Assembly (NCBI GenBank): GCA_947164965.1
Contig: CAMUYR010000005.1
Span: 62,001 to 126,000, forward strand
Origin: an uncultured Prevotella sp.
GTDB lineage: Bacteria; Bacteroidota; Bacteroidia; Bacteroidales; Bacteroidaceae
Direction of reading: 5' to 3'
DNA: 64,000 bases
Under the pieces are notes generated by a model, which worked only from the letters and a program-made list of their open reading frames with translations, searched no databases and had not been told where the DNA came from. Shown in pieces: positions 41,088 to 49,776 of the stretch. How positions within the stretch are numbered: position 1 is the first letter of the stretch; every line of letters starts with the position of its first letter. Position numbers and translations under genes: made by a program.

Positions 41088-41126
41088 AACGTTTCCTTAT
41101 TTGATGTTCGACATTCTCTTCTATCT

Positions 41127-42794
41127 CTATTCCTCCTGCATCGGTCTGATGGTGTAGGCTGCCGATCTGGGGCTTGCCCCCATAACGAAAGAGCCGTCCG
41201 TGAAGGTGATGAACGGACTCTGGCGCTGGGAAGTGAAGTTCGATGACCAGTAATCTCCTTTCGTCCCGAAGTACCATACGCTGCCTACCACATGCTCACG
41301 CAGGCCGGATGCAGGGAAGAATATCTCTGTTTTTCCCATCTTCCAGAGCTGTCCTTTCTGCTCCTTTTTCCATTCATGCTCTCCGTTCTCTGCTATGAAG
41401 CGGAAGAAAGCCTCTGTTGGTACACAGTACCCAGGAGGGCATGGGTCATAGACGGTCTTGACCGTCTTCACTCCGTGCTGTTCACCGACTGCCGTCAGTT
41501 TGGCATTCCAGAGGTTATATTGTCCGGCTCCGTATGGGCCGGGATAGCCGTCTTCCGTGTCGGTGAAATGTACGGTTGGATAGAGTATCGTCGCCTCCAT
41601 GCTCTTGGCTGATGAATAGAAGTTCGAGATGGTATCGCCTTTCTCGTCGTAGGCCATTCGAGGCTTCTTACCGTCCGCTGCCGACGGAATCTCAGGATCC
41701 TTCCTGCCCCATTGGTAATAGGTGCAGAAGGCATAGCCTACCGGTTTGCCGTCGTTGCGTCCTTTCTGGGTGACGGTTATCGTCTGTTCCCTGCCAGCAC
41801 CCTCATCCTGCCTGATACGGATGGAGAGGGTGCGGCTGTTACCGCCCTGTCCCAACTGTTGGCCGTCTATCGTCCATCCGAGGTTGACGGGCGCAATTGA
41901 GAAGGTTTCTTCCAGCGACCCGACTACCAGAGGCTCATCCAAGGTCTCGTTGGTGAGCCATAGGTGCCATGACCAGCAAACGGTATCGTTTACCATTGCC
42001 GCTATGACGGCATTCCCTGTCATGGCCGTGTCGGGTACGGAGAATGTCAGGTAGTCATCCTTGACGGTTGCCCCAGTTATCATGCTTGGCGAGTCTTGCC
42101 AGAGTACCTTGGCATGGTCGGGGTTCACTCCGTTTTCTTTAAGCCAAGGTCTTTTGATTCCCTCGCCGAGATGGTTCTGGAACGGTGTCAGGAAGATGGC
42201 GCTATTGGCGCCTTCCGGTCGGTATGCCACCTTGTTGTCTACGCCGTTCCTGATGGCATTGCCATAGACCATTGGCAGGCGGTACGTCCCTGGCGAATTG
42301 ACAATATAGCAGTTCGCCGTGTTCATCGGTGCCGTGCCGCCCTTTGTCGATAGGTCATAGTCGATGACACCGTCAGCCTTCATGGGCTGTTGCCGTAGGA
42401 TGATGTCTACCGGCATCGGCTTAGTGCTGCCCTGTCCTGAGTAACGCTCTATTACCGCCCATAGCGGAGCGTCTTTCTGCCAGGTCATCCCGTTGTCGGT
42501 AGAGAACTCCATCGTCCAGGGTACGGCTGTCAGGGTACTGTCCTTTCCGATACGGTAGGATGCTATGTTGATGTGGCTTGTGCCACCTTGTATAGGAAAC
42601 TCTCCGACCTGTCCGACTCTCAGGACGTATGTCTGCCCTGCCTTGCTGTTGTCTGTCGCCATCAGGTCATGGGCTGATGATATGTCGTTTCCTCCCGTGC
42701 ATTGTTGCACGATGATGAATACCAGAAAGATGCACAGCAGCATGCCGGCTGCCAGCAGGCATTTTCTCTTGTCGAAATGAAAATTTGTCTTCAT
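41127..42794 (-). CDS. Membrane-anchored FISUMP/C-type-lectin-like protein, paralogue of the DGR target
   Basis: YDPCPPGYCVPTEAFFRF...FPASGLREH...GDYWSSNF...AYTIRP; co-linear with the 62185-64000 protein (ANCYIVNSPGTYRLPMVYGNAIRNG / LWQDSPSMITGATVKDDYLTFSVPD). Confidence 0.8.
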   Translation of the reverse strand: MKTNFHFDKRKCLLAAGMLLCIFLVFIIVQQCTGGNDISSAHDLMATDNSKAGQTYVLRVGQVGEFPIQGGTSHINIASYRIGKDSTLTAVPWTMEFSTDNGMTWQKDAPLWAVIERYSGQGSTKPMPVDIILRQQPMKADGVIDYDLSTKGGTAPMNTANCYIVNSPGTYRLPMVYGNAIRNGVDNKVAYRPEGANSAIFLTPFQNHLGEGIKRPWLKENGVNPDHAKVLWQDSPSMITGATVKDDYLTFSVPDTAMTGNAVIAAMVNDTVCWSWHLWLTNETLDEPLVVGSLEETFSIAPVNLGWTIDGQQLGQGGNSRTLSIRIRQDEGAGREQTITVTQKGRNDGKPVGYAFCTYYQWGRKDPEIPSAADGKKPRMAYDEKGDTISNFYSSAKSMEATILYPTVHFTDTEDGYPGPYGAGQYNLWNAKLTAVGEQHGVKTVKTVYDPCPPGYCVPTEAFFRFIAENGEHEWKKEQKGQLWKMGKTEIFFPASGLREHVVGSVWYFGTKGDYWSSNFTSQRQSPFITFTDGSFVMGASPRSAAYTIRPMQEE

Positions 42795-42811
42795 AATATT
42801 TTACATTTATT

Positions 42812-43177
42812 TTATTTGGGGAACATTTCATCCATCTGTCCCTTGATGCTCTGCTGCAGGTCTTTTATCGAGCTGATGCGACCGTCCAGGCTCTTGATGT
42901 AGTCTTCGAAATCCTGTCGGCTCTCTGCGATAAAATAGCCCCTGCCTGTTGCCATCAGTCCACGTATCAGATGCTTGGTACGGATGTAATGCAGTATCTT
43001 TCTCAGTCTTGCTGGATTGATGGCATAGTCGTTCAGATACAGGTGGATGATTTTCTTGTTGGTGATGGCTTTCTGTTTGCCGATGCACCCCTGTAGCACT
43101 TCTACGACTGCGGGAAGGATCTTGCCCTTCTCGTAGTCGCTCAGCGTACACGTGTCTTGCTCAAAGTTCTTAATCAT
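42812..43177 (-). CDS. Small hypothetical (winged-helix-like?) protein
   Basis: 121 aa; helical KIIHLYLNDYAINPARLRKILHYIRTKHLIRGLMATGRGYFIA. Confidence 0.5.
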   Translation of the reverse strand: MIKNFEQDTCTLSDYEKGKILPAVVEVLQGCIGKQKAITNKKIIHLYLNDYAINPARLRKILHYIRTKHLIRGLMATGRGYFIAESRQDFEDYIKSLDGRISSIKDLQQSIKGQMDEMFPK

Positions 43178-43203
43178 AGTCCGACGGATTTAGTGATTGT
43201 CTC

Positions 43204-43560
43204 TTATGGAATCAATGTTCCTTCCTGATGCTGACCCATCGGGCGAGGCTGTAAAGGTTTTTTCACCAGTTGCATAAAGGCTTCGCTTGGAGCCTCTAAG
43301 CTGATAGAGATAGACACCTTATCCTTGGCAGCGACATTCACGCTGAAGCTGCCCCCCAGTTGTGTCTTGATACTCTGAAGCTCATCCAGCGACGTGTCTT
43401 TCTTTGGAATGACGATTTTCCAGACACCCTCTACGCCAGTTTCCAGGATATTCACATCCTTGCCGGGTTTGAACTCTGTCTTCTCAACGATTTCAAGTAC
43501 TTGGGCCACTATTCTATGATAGTCGCTGCCCAACATTGTGTTTAAAGTAACCTTTTCCAT
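43204..43560 (-). CDS. Hypothetical protein
   Basis: Intact ORF; MEKVTLNTMLGSD start preferred. Confidence 0.5.
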   Translation of the reverse strand: MEKVTLNTMLGSDYHRIVAQVLEIVEKTEFKPGKDVNILETGVEGVWKIVIPKKDTSLDELQSIKTQLGGSFSVNVAAKDKVSISISLEAPSEAFMQLVKKPLQPRPMGQHQEGTLIP

Positions 43561-43596
43561 GTTGCGATAGTATTTAAAATGAAACAATATATTCTT

Positions 43597-45108
43597 TTAT
43601 CTCTTCAGCTTGCGTCCTGGTGGTCTCATCATCATTCTGGCCATCAGGAAGCAGCGGCCTCGGAAGGCTTCGTCATCCTCGTCGGGCTTTCTGCCCCATC
43701 CGGTGCCCGGACTGCTGCCGCCACCGCCTCGTGACTGTGCAAAGCTCATAGCCTGTTCAATGGAACCCATGTAGAGCGCCGCTGTCACGGCTATGATTTC
43801 CGCGCCTCGCTCTGCCGCATCTTCGAGGATAGATCCGCCGATGAGGTCATCATATATTTTGTCAAAATGTTTTCTTTCCTCATAAGATAGTGACTGACGG
43901 TAGTCGTCCATGTTCCCGAAGCGTTGCTGGGCTTCTGTTGCGAACTCTCGCCAACCTTGTGCCTGAGATTCTTCGATGATTCTCGTACTGCTCATTTCAT
44001 TGAGCGTCTGTTGCTCCCTGTTGATGGCACGTTGCAAGTCATCATATTTATGTTGAGCATCCGCTTTCTGGTCGAGGATCATTTCCAGCTGTTGGCTGGC
44101 CTGGTCAAGCTTCTCTTTCTTGTCCTTCATCTTCTTATCGACCTCCTCCAACTCCTTGTTGAGCTGCTGTATCTGCTGACGGATATCTTCACTGTTGGAA
44201 CGACCTTCCTTGACATCCTCTTCAAGTTGTCGGATTTCCTCCTGGATGTCGTTTCTGCTCACCTGCATATTCTCCAGCATTTTCGACAGACCTTTTACCT
44301 TGATATCCGTCCGTCGGTATTCCTTGTTGAGGAAGTCGAGTTCTTCCTTTTTCCCCTGTAGGTTATTCTCCATCTCACCGCACCTGTCTTTGAGCCATTG
44401 CCAGTACTCCTCTGATGTTCTGTGCCTGGCTCCCGTGGTGTTAATGTCCGTCCCTCTTTCGAGGCCGTATTGCTTATTGATTTCCGCGACCTCGTTATGT
44501 AGGGACAGGAAAGTTCTACGAGCCTCTTCTTTGTCGTGACCAAAAACATCATGATAGGATATCTTGTTCTTCTCGTTAACTGGTACAAGTGTGCAGTGTA
44601 CGTGAGGATTTTTCTCGTCCAGATGTACGACGAAAGCTATGATGTTTTCTTCGCCGAAACGTCTGGCGACGTAATTGTACATATCCTGCGCCCATTTCTC
44701 TATTTCCGGGTGTCTGATGACATGCCTGTTATCGGCACCTTTTGCAAGGTCAATCTGCTGATCACCGAACGCGAGTTTGTGCATCTGGTCGCGTGAGCCT
44801 CCGAGGATAATATTCGCCACCGTGTTACGGTTTGGTTCAAGACCCTTTTTCCGTTTGATTTCGTTAGGGTCTTCTATACCCCTTCTGCGAAGATTATCCT
44901 TGAAACGTTGAACAATGGAATAGTGCTTGTTGACGGGTTTGATGACACCGCCGCGTCCGACCTCGAAATTCAGGTTTACCCTGGTCGGATCGTAGTAGCC
45001 GAATTTCTTGGCGTCGGGGTCCATCACCGAGTAGTTACGGAGGTGTTCCGTACTCTGCCCGGCTGACATGCCTTTTCCTTCACGAAGATCAAATACCTGC
45101 TTGGCCAT
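43597..45108 (-). CDS. mobV: MobV-family relaxase
   Basis: NFEVGRGG..., NIILGGSRDQMHKLAFG, HLDEKNPHVHCTLVPV (HxDExxPHxH), coiled-coil C-term. Confidence 0.9.
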   Translation of the reverse strand: MAKQVFDLREGKGMSAGQSTEHLRNYSVMDPDAKKFGYYDPTRVNLNFEVGRGGVIKPVNKHYSIVQRFKDNLRRRGIEDPNEIKRKKGLEPNRNTVANIILGGSRDQMHKLAFGDQQIDLAKGADNRHVIRHPEIEKWAQDMYNYVARRFGEENIIAFVVHLDEKNPHVHCTLVPVNEKNKISYHDVFGHDKEEARRTFLSLHNEVAEINKQYGLERGTDINTTGARHRTSEEYWQWLKDRCGEMENNLQGKKEELDFLNKEYRRTDIKVKGLSKMLENMQVSRNDIQEEIRQLEEDVKEGRSNSEDIRQQIQQLNKELEEVDKKMKDKKEKLDQASQQLEMILDQKADAQHKYDDLQRAINREQQTLNEMSSTRIIEESQAQGWREFATEAQQRFGNMDDYRQSLSYEERKHFDKIYDDLIGGSILEDAAERGAEIIAVTAALYMGSIEQAMSFAQSRGGGGSSPGTGWGRKPDEDDEAFRGRCFLMARMMMRPPGRKLKR

Positions 45109-45158
45109 GTGTTTGAGCTTTTTATTGTTCGACGTCGGGGTTTTGGGGCGTAGCCCTG

Positions 45159-45238
45159 AGCCTAATTAGACACCGAGCTTGCTCCCCGTAGGCAGGGTGT
45201 CGCACCGTTTGTTCGGAACGAAAAACGGTAATTAGGCT
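45159..45238. repeat. Three-way-junction-like inverted repeat; candidate oriT component
   Basis: Outer arms AGCCTAATTA (45159-45168)/TAATTAGGCT (45229-45238) enclosing abutting arms GACACC..GGTGTC (45169-45201) and CCGTTT..AAACGG (45205-45228). Confidence 0.65.
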
Positions 45239-45242
45239 TACC

Positions 45243-45398
45243 GGTTGTGAAACAACCTTGTGCGCAAGCGCAATTTTGGGCGTTTTGAAGAAACGTCCGT
45301 GGGACGCTCGGAAAGGACGCTGTAGCGTCTCTGAGAGGCTTCGCCTTGTAGGAGACCACCCGGAAGGTGTAGTCGCTTTGAGACGACCCTGGAAGGGT
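45243..45398. repeat. Tandem array of ~9 mini-hairpins upstream of mobV
   Basis: e.g. GGTTGTgaaACAACC, CGTTTtgaagAAACG, CGTCCgtgGGACG, GACGCtgtaGCGTC, AGGCttcGCCT, CACCcggaaGGTG, ACCCTggaAGGGT. Confidence 0.7.
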
Positions 45399-45404
45399 GT
45401 TACG

Positions 45405-45794
45405 TTACGCATCTGAACCATCTTGGGGAAGATAAGTGACGTTGGTGATAAAGATAGCGGTCTTGTTTCCGACCTTCTTGATGGTCGCGGCTCCTATGGA
45501 ACATAGGGAGTCGATGAACTTCTTCACGGTGTTGCGATCCCAGAGCCATGCCTTTGCCAGGGCGAGGATGCCACCGTCCAGATAGCTGTCATTTTTTGTC
45601 AGCGTTGCCAGACGATGACGTCTTACCAGGTCGAAGTATGCTTCGGCCTTTGACAGTTTATGAGATCCTTGTGAGCTGCTGTCCTTGAACAGTATGCTCC
45701 ACAGGTCATAGTCCGTCGATACAGTCATCTTCGGTGGCTGTTGAGAGGACTGTGAAAAGCTGTCTTCAGCGTGGTTTTTATTCTGCGTATTCAT
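45405..45794 (-). CDS. Winged-helix-like hypothetical protein
   Basis: YDLWSILFKDSS...ALAKAWLWDRNTVKKFIDSLCSIGAATIKKVGNKTAI (replication/regulatory wHTH-like). Confidence 0.6.
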   Translation of the reverse strand: MNTQNKNHAEDSFSQSSQQPPKMTVSTDYDLWSILFKDSSSQGSHKLSKAEAYFDLVRRHRLATLTKNDSYLDGGILALAKAWLWDRNTVKKFIDSLCSIGAATIKKVGNKTAIFITNVTYLPQDGSDA

Positions 45795-45883
45795 ATGTAG
45801 AATTTTATGTATAAATTTCTGTTGAAACGACTGTTGAAACAGCGTATTTTATAATAATGTATATTGTCAATTATTCGGAGATA

Positions 45884-46567
45884 TTATGCCGCTTCGCGGT
45901 AGAATATTCGCGTCTTCTGACGCTGATGTACCGGAATGCCTTTCCGTCCCTTGGGTTGTTCTATCGGACGTTTGTTCGGATAGACGTATGCTGCCATCAG
46001 GATGATGGCTAAAGTCTCTGCCATAATTCCCCATCTGGGAGCCAGTATGGTGAGCGTGATGGTGACGAGTCCGACGAGGCAGTATAGCCGTCTGCTGTTA
46101 TGCAGAAGGGTAAGTATCTTGTTGCTGAAACGATAGGAGAAAAACAGGAGGGTGAAGCACCCCACCAGCATGGTTGCGTGTGGCTTCGTGAAGTACGGCA
46201 GCCACACCTTCATTTCAGCAATCTTTTCGACATTCTTTTCAGCAGAGTTTTCCAGTGTCTCGCGCACCGTGTGTGCGATGCTTGAAGCAACGTGGAAATC
46301 CACGTACTGATATCCTATCAGAACCAGTAAGATGATGATGGTAAAGAAGCGTCGGAACGAGTCGCTTCGCTTCATGCCGTCATAGATTCGGCTGGCGAAT
46401 TTTCTGACGGCTTGCCAAGCCTTGGTAATCTTTGGCAAGTGCTTGGCAAGGAAAGTATATAGGTTGCTCTGCTGAGCACCTTTTTTCTGTTGTCCTCGCT
46501 GGTAGTTCGCATAAGCGAACGGGATGACGGCCAGTACCAGCGAGAGGATGACTTTCAGTAGTATCAT
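45884..46567 (-). CDS. Membrane protein
   Basis: Several TMs; 227 aa. Confidence 0.6.
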   Translation of the reverse strand: MILLKVILSLVLAVIPFAYANYQRGQQKKGAQQSNLYTFLAKHLPKITKAWQAVRKFASRIYDGMKRSDSFRRFFTIIILLVLIGYQYVDFHVASSIAHTVRETLENSAEKNVEKIAEMKVWLPYFTKPHATMLVGCFTLLFFSYRFSNKILTLLHNSRRLYCLVGLVTITLTILAPRWGIMAETLAIILMAAYVYPNKRPIEQPKGRKGIPVHQRQKTRIFYREAA

Positions 46568-46630
46568 AGCTCTTTTATTTAAGTAGAATACTATTAGTAT
46601 TATATTGAAAATATTGTAAATATTTTATCT

Positions 46631-47134
46631 TTATACAAAGTGAGATACGAATGTCTTGTAATCTTCTGCTTCAAACTTGAAGGCACCAGGTTCCTGTAGC
46701 AGGTAGGTACCTGCTATGTAGTGGTGCCTCACTTCCTGGAACATGTCTTCCAGGGAGTCGTAGAAGGCGACGATGATTTCATCGATCACACCATACTGCT
46801 GTGACTCGATGGAAATGATATACATCTCGTCGCTGTAGGGCATCGAGTAGCCGATGACCTTGACGACGCGACCGTTCTCTGTGCTGACGGCATAGAGAAT
46901 ATTTACTTTGATTCTCGTCGCAAGTATCGTGACTATCTCTTCGGCCATCTCCTGGCCGATGAGTGGTATGCGCACCTCTGCGCATTTGTCGCGCGGGATG
47001 AGCTGAAGATCGCTGGTCTTGAACATGCTGTTCTTGAAGTTGCCCTCCAGCGTCTTCAGGAAGTCCTTGAAGTTCTCCTGTGCGCTTTCGCTGACAGTGA
47101 GAGGCATCGGGGTGGTATTGTTGTTCTGTTCCAT
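46631..47134 (-). CDS. Hypothetical protein
   Basis: 167 aa ORF. Confidence 0.55.
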   Translation of the reverse strand: MEQNNNTTPMPLTVSESAQENFKDFLKTLEGNFKNSMFKTSDLQLIPRDKCAEVRIPLIGQEMAEEIVTILATRIKVNILYAVSTENGRVVKVIGYSMPYSDEMYIISIESQQYGVIDEIIVAFYDSLEDMFQEVRHHYIAGTYLLQEPGAFKFEAEDYKTFVSHFV

Positions 47135-47140
47135 AATCTA

Positions 47141-48196
47141 TTATAATGCTTGACGAAGGTACGACTTCAGGAAGTATCTCGTCAGGATGTCCGGCAGGTT
47201 TTCTGTCTCGGACTTGTCCGACTTGTCAAAATCTTTCCCATCTATATATGCCAGAGTCCTCGGCAGTTCCTCTGCCATCTTTTGCAAGCTCTCGGCTTGC
47301 TCTTCAGTGATCGATGCCATAGAATAGGCATCGATGGAGAGGTATGGCTGCAGCAGCATCCATCGGTAGTTGGAGGTCTGCTGCTCCGTCAGCTCCTTAC
47401 CGCTTTGGCAGTCGCGCACGACCGCTTCAGCGTTCTGGATGATGCGTCTGTTAAAGCGCATGGAGATATACATAATCAGTCGGGAGCTGACGGGGTTTTC
47501 AGGATCTACCTGAGTACTCTCGTACAGTTTCTGGAATATCAGTGCCGTCCGGCTTGCGAGTGTTTCCAGATCCTCTTGTTTCACGTCGTGCAGATGTTCC
47601 ATCAGGGAGCGGAAACAACGGTCTTCCTCGCTGATGAATTTCAGCAGCTCGCCTTCTTTCTTGAAGGTGCCGGACTTCTGGAGCAAGGCTTCATAATTCT
47701 TTACAGATTCCTCTGCGGTCCTGTAAGTGGCAGCCTTGTCAAGATCGTCGTAGAATGCCACGGCATTCTTGTAATCTTTCGACTCCTGGATGTTGTCGCG
47801 GTTCCGGGCAGTATGTACCTTGAAGTAGATGACATCCTTCATCGTTCTTGGCTCGTCAAGGGCCAGACGCATAATCTCGCCCCGAATACTGTCGGAAACA
47901 GCAAAGAAATCGGCTGCGATATCACTGCTGGAATCTATGGTGCTGTCACGCACCATAACAGAGAAGGTGGTGTCCTGTAGGGCTATCCACCTGTCGGCTA
48001 TCATTGAAAGCTCCTCTATGGTCGCTTTCTTCAGTGGCCGAATCGCTGCAAGCTCTTTGTGGCAGGCGTCTACCGCCTGCTGTGTTGTCTCGAAAGAGAA
48101 TTTTTTTAGTTCTTTGTTACAAGCCGTAAAACTTGCGGCTGTGACGATGACCATGGCGACTGCCATGATGACGGAAGTGAGATTTTTGTGTTCCAT
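47141..48196 (-). CDS. Lipoprotein, hypothetical
   Basis: Lipobox-like VTAASFTACNKEL; 351 aa. Confidence 0.65.
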   Translation of the reverse strand: MEHKNLTSVIMAVAMVIVTAASFTACNKELKKFSFETTQQAVDACHKELAAIRPLKKATIEELSMIADRWIALQDTTFSVMVRDSTIDSSSDIAADFFAVSDSIRGEIMRLALDEPRTMKDVIYFKVHTARNRDNIQESKDYKNAVAFYDDLDKAATYRTAEESVKNYEALLQKSGTFKKEGELLKFISEEDRCFRSLMEHLHDVKQEDLETLASRTALIFQKLYESTQVDPENPVSSRLIMYISMRFNRRIIQNAEAVVRDCQSGKELTEQQTSNYRWMLLQPYLSIDAYSMASITEEQAESLQKMAEELPRTLAYIDGKDFDKSDKSETENLPDILTRYFLKSYLRQAL

Positions 48197-48267
48197 ATCT
48201 TGTCTATTTCTATGTTTATATCTGCATGCAAAGGAACACTAAAATCCGCACACTACGAAAAATAATC

Positions 48268-48301
48268 AAAACTTTGTCTTGATTTAACACATTTACGATT
48301 T
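48268..48301 (-). promoter_or_regulatory. Copy 3 of repeated upstream element
   Basis: aaaactttgtcttgatttaacacatttacgattt, 72 bp upstream of 48196. Confidence 0.75.
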
Positions 48302-48468
48302 TTCGTAAATTGTTGGTGACATATAATAACTATATGTTAGGAATTGATAAATATGAATTTAGATTAAAATCGATGGTCTCCTTCCGGCCATTTATTGTCG
48401 AGGAAAAATAAAAATCTGACATATAGTGTATATATGTCAGAAATGAAATTTTTAAGAGGAAAAGAGGC

Positions 48469-48819
48469 CTAAGCCTCCTGAGTCTCTTCTTTCTTCTCCA
48501 CCTTCTCGATGGCGGTAGCCTTCCAGGAGATAGCGAAGTGTTCCTTCTCGTCCTTGCCAGTGTAGCTGCGAGGCTCGAAGTAACCGGTAACCTTGATAAG
48601 GGTACCTTTCTTCAGCAGTTCCAGCTTGGGGCTGTCGGCCTTGGTGCCAACCTCAATGTCCTGCAGGGCTGAGATCTTCTTCTCGTTGCCGTCCTTATCC
48701 TTCTTTGTGGTACGGATGGCGAGTGGGAATCGTGCGAAAGCACTGCCGTTGTTGTTCTTTACTACGTTAGCGTCTACTGCTACGAAACCGATCACTGTGA
48801 AATTGTTGTTAGTTGCCAT
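48469..48819 (-). CDS. ssb: Single-stranded DNA-binding protein
   Basis: NNFTVIGFVAVDANVVKNNNGSAFARFPLAIRTTKKDKDG...IKVTGYFEPRSYTGKDEKEH. Confidence 0.8.
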   Translation of the reverse strand: MATNNNFTVIGFVAVDANVVKNNNGSAFARFPLAIRTTKKDKDGNEKKISALQDIEVGTKADSPKLELLKKGTLIKVTGYFEPRSYTGKDEKEHFAISWKATAIEKVEKKEETQEA

Positions 48820-49222
48820 AATTCTTTAATTTTAAAGGGTGAAACTTTCAATTTTTACGTGCATAGAACAGCAGGCAAGAGGCAAGGTGTTCATAAGGCC
48901 AAGGAATTACAAGGAAATTTGATGGAATACCCCATTTTCTTTAGCCACTTTGTTGGCGTTAAGAAGAAAATGCGGAAGGCTGCCGACAAATTTCTGAAGG
49001 AATCGGGAACCATGGTGACCAGTACTTGCCGGACACCGCTTGCGCTAACTTTGCAAAGGAAAAATAAAGCGACACCCGCCATGAAAAGGAAAGAGGCAAC
49101 CCATAACGGCAATAAGTGATTGGTCGAAAGCAGAAGTATGGGCAATGTCAGAACAACAGGCAACGCCTTTGGTGGTTTTTCACCACCATGTACCAAGTTG
49201 AATAAGGAATATAAGGCAATTG

Positions 49223-49554
49223 GACGAGCCAGCTCGTCAGGTCACTCAGAGTTGGCTGAGTAAGACATCGGCTGATAGCCGCTGAACTATGAGGGAAAGG
49301 CCTTTAAGACAGAACCGGTCTTGCCCTTGCTGCCTTGGCAGAGAGTTAGGACACCTTTCCCCTGAAAGGTGCCAGTGGTGAATGGAGAGTAAAAGAAAGA
49401 AGACAGAGGCTGGCACCTGCCGCCTCAAAACATTTGGCAGATGCCGTCAACGGATTTGTCGCTCTTTCCGAGACCCGCTGCCTTTGCAGCGGAAATGGGC
49501 TTTTGACCACCAAGATATATATTATTATATAGGTGGTCGAAAAGGTGGTCAAAA
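49223..49554. repeat. Second mini-hairpin array (about 10-11 inverted repeats)
   Basis: e.g. GACGAGccagCTCGTC, ACTCAGagttggCTGAGT, CGGCTgatAGCCG, CACCTTTCccctGAAAGGTG, CCGCTGCctttGCAGCGG, TTTTGACCACC..GGTGGTCAAAA. Confidence 0.7.
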
Positions 49555-49776
49555 ACGGATTTTATGAGGTGTACTCTGGTATGGGAATATATCCCATTCC
49601 TGGAGTGCTTCATCGGGTGTGCATCCGTGTTCCATGGCCATGAGGATTTCTTTTTCGAGGCCATGTTTCCTGGCGATATCTATCGCCTGCTCACGGGTGT
49701 ACTCTGATGAACTTGGGTGTACTTTGGTGTACCACCATCTCCAGAACAGCGTTCTTATCTTGAAAAGGAATCTCAT
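49549..49776 (-). CDS. Small basic protein linked to R-M operon
   Basis: 75 aa; ATG overlaps the REase stop. Confidence 0.5.
   Translation of the reverse strand: MRFLFKIRTLFWRWWYTKVHPSSSEYTREQAIDIARKHGLEKEILMAMEHGCTPDEALQEWDIFPYQSTPHKIRF

Noticed and set aside
41130-41320. Second VR at the 3' end of the operon lectin
   Set aside because: Protein-level homology only; no nucleotide match to the TR such as the ggccgaacggagaagcc end block.
45122-45421. 99-aa ORF over the mobV upstream region
   Set aside because: Falls entirely on the hairpin array and three-way fold; low-quality protein composition.
48891-49196. 101-aa minus ORF (and 57589-57819, 76 aa)
   Set aside because: Hydrophobic translations of related noncoding blocks; no start context or domain support.
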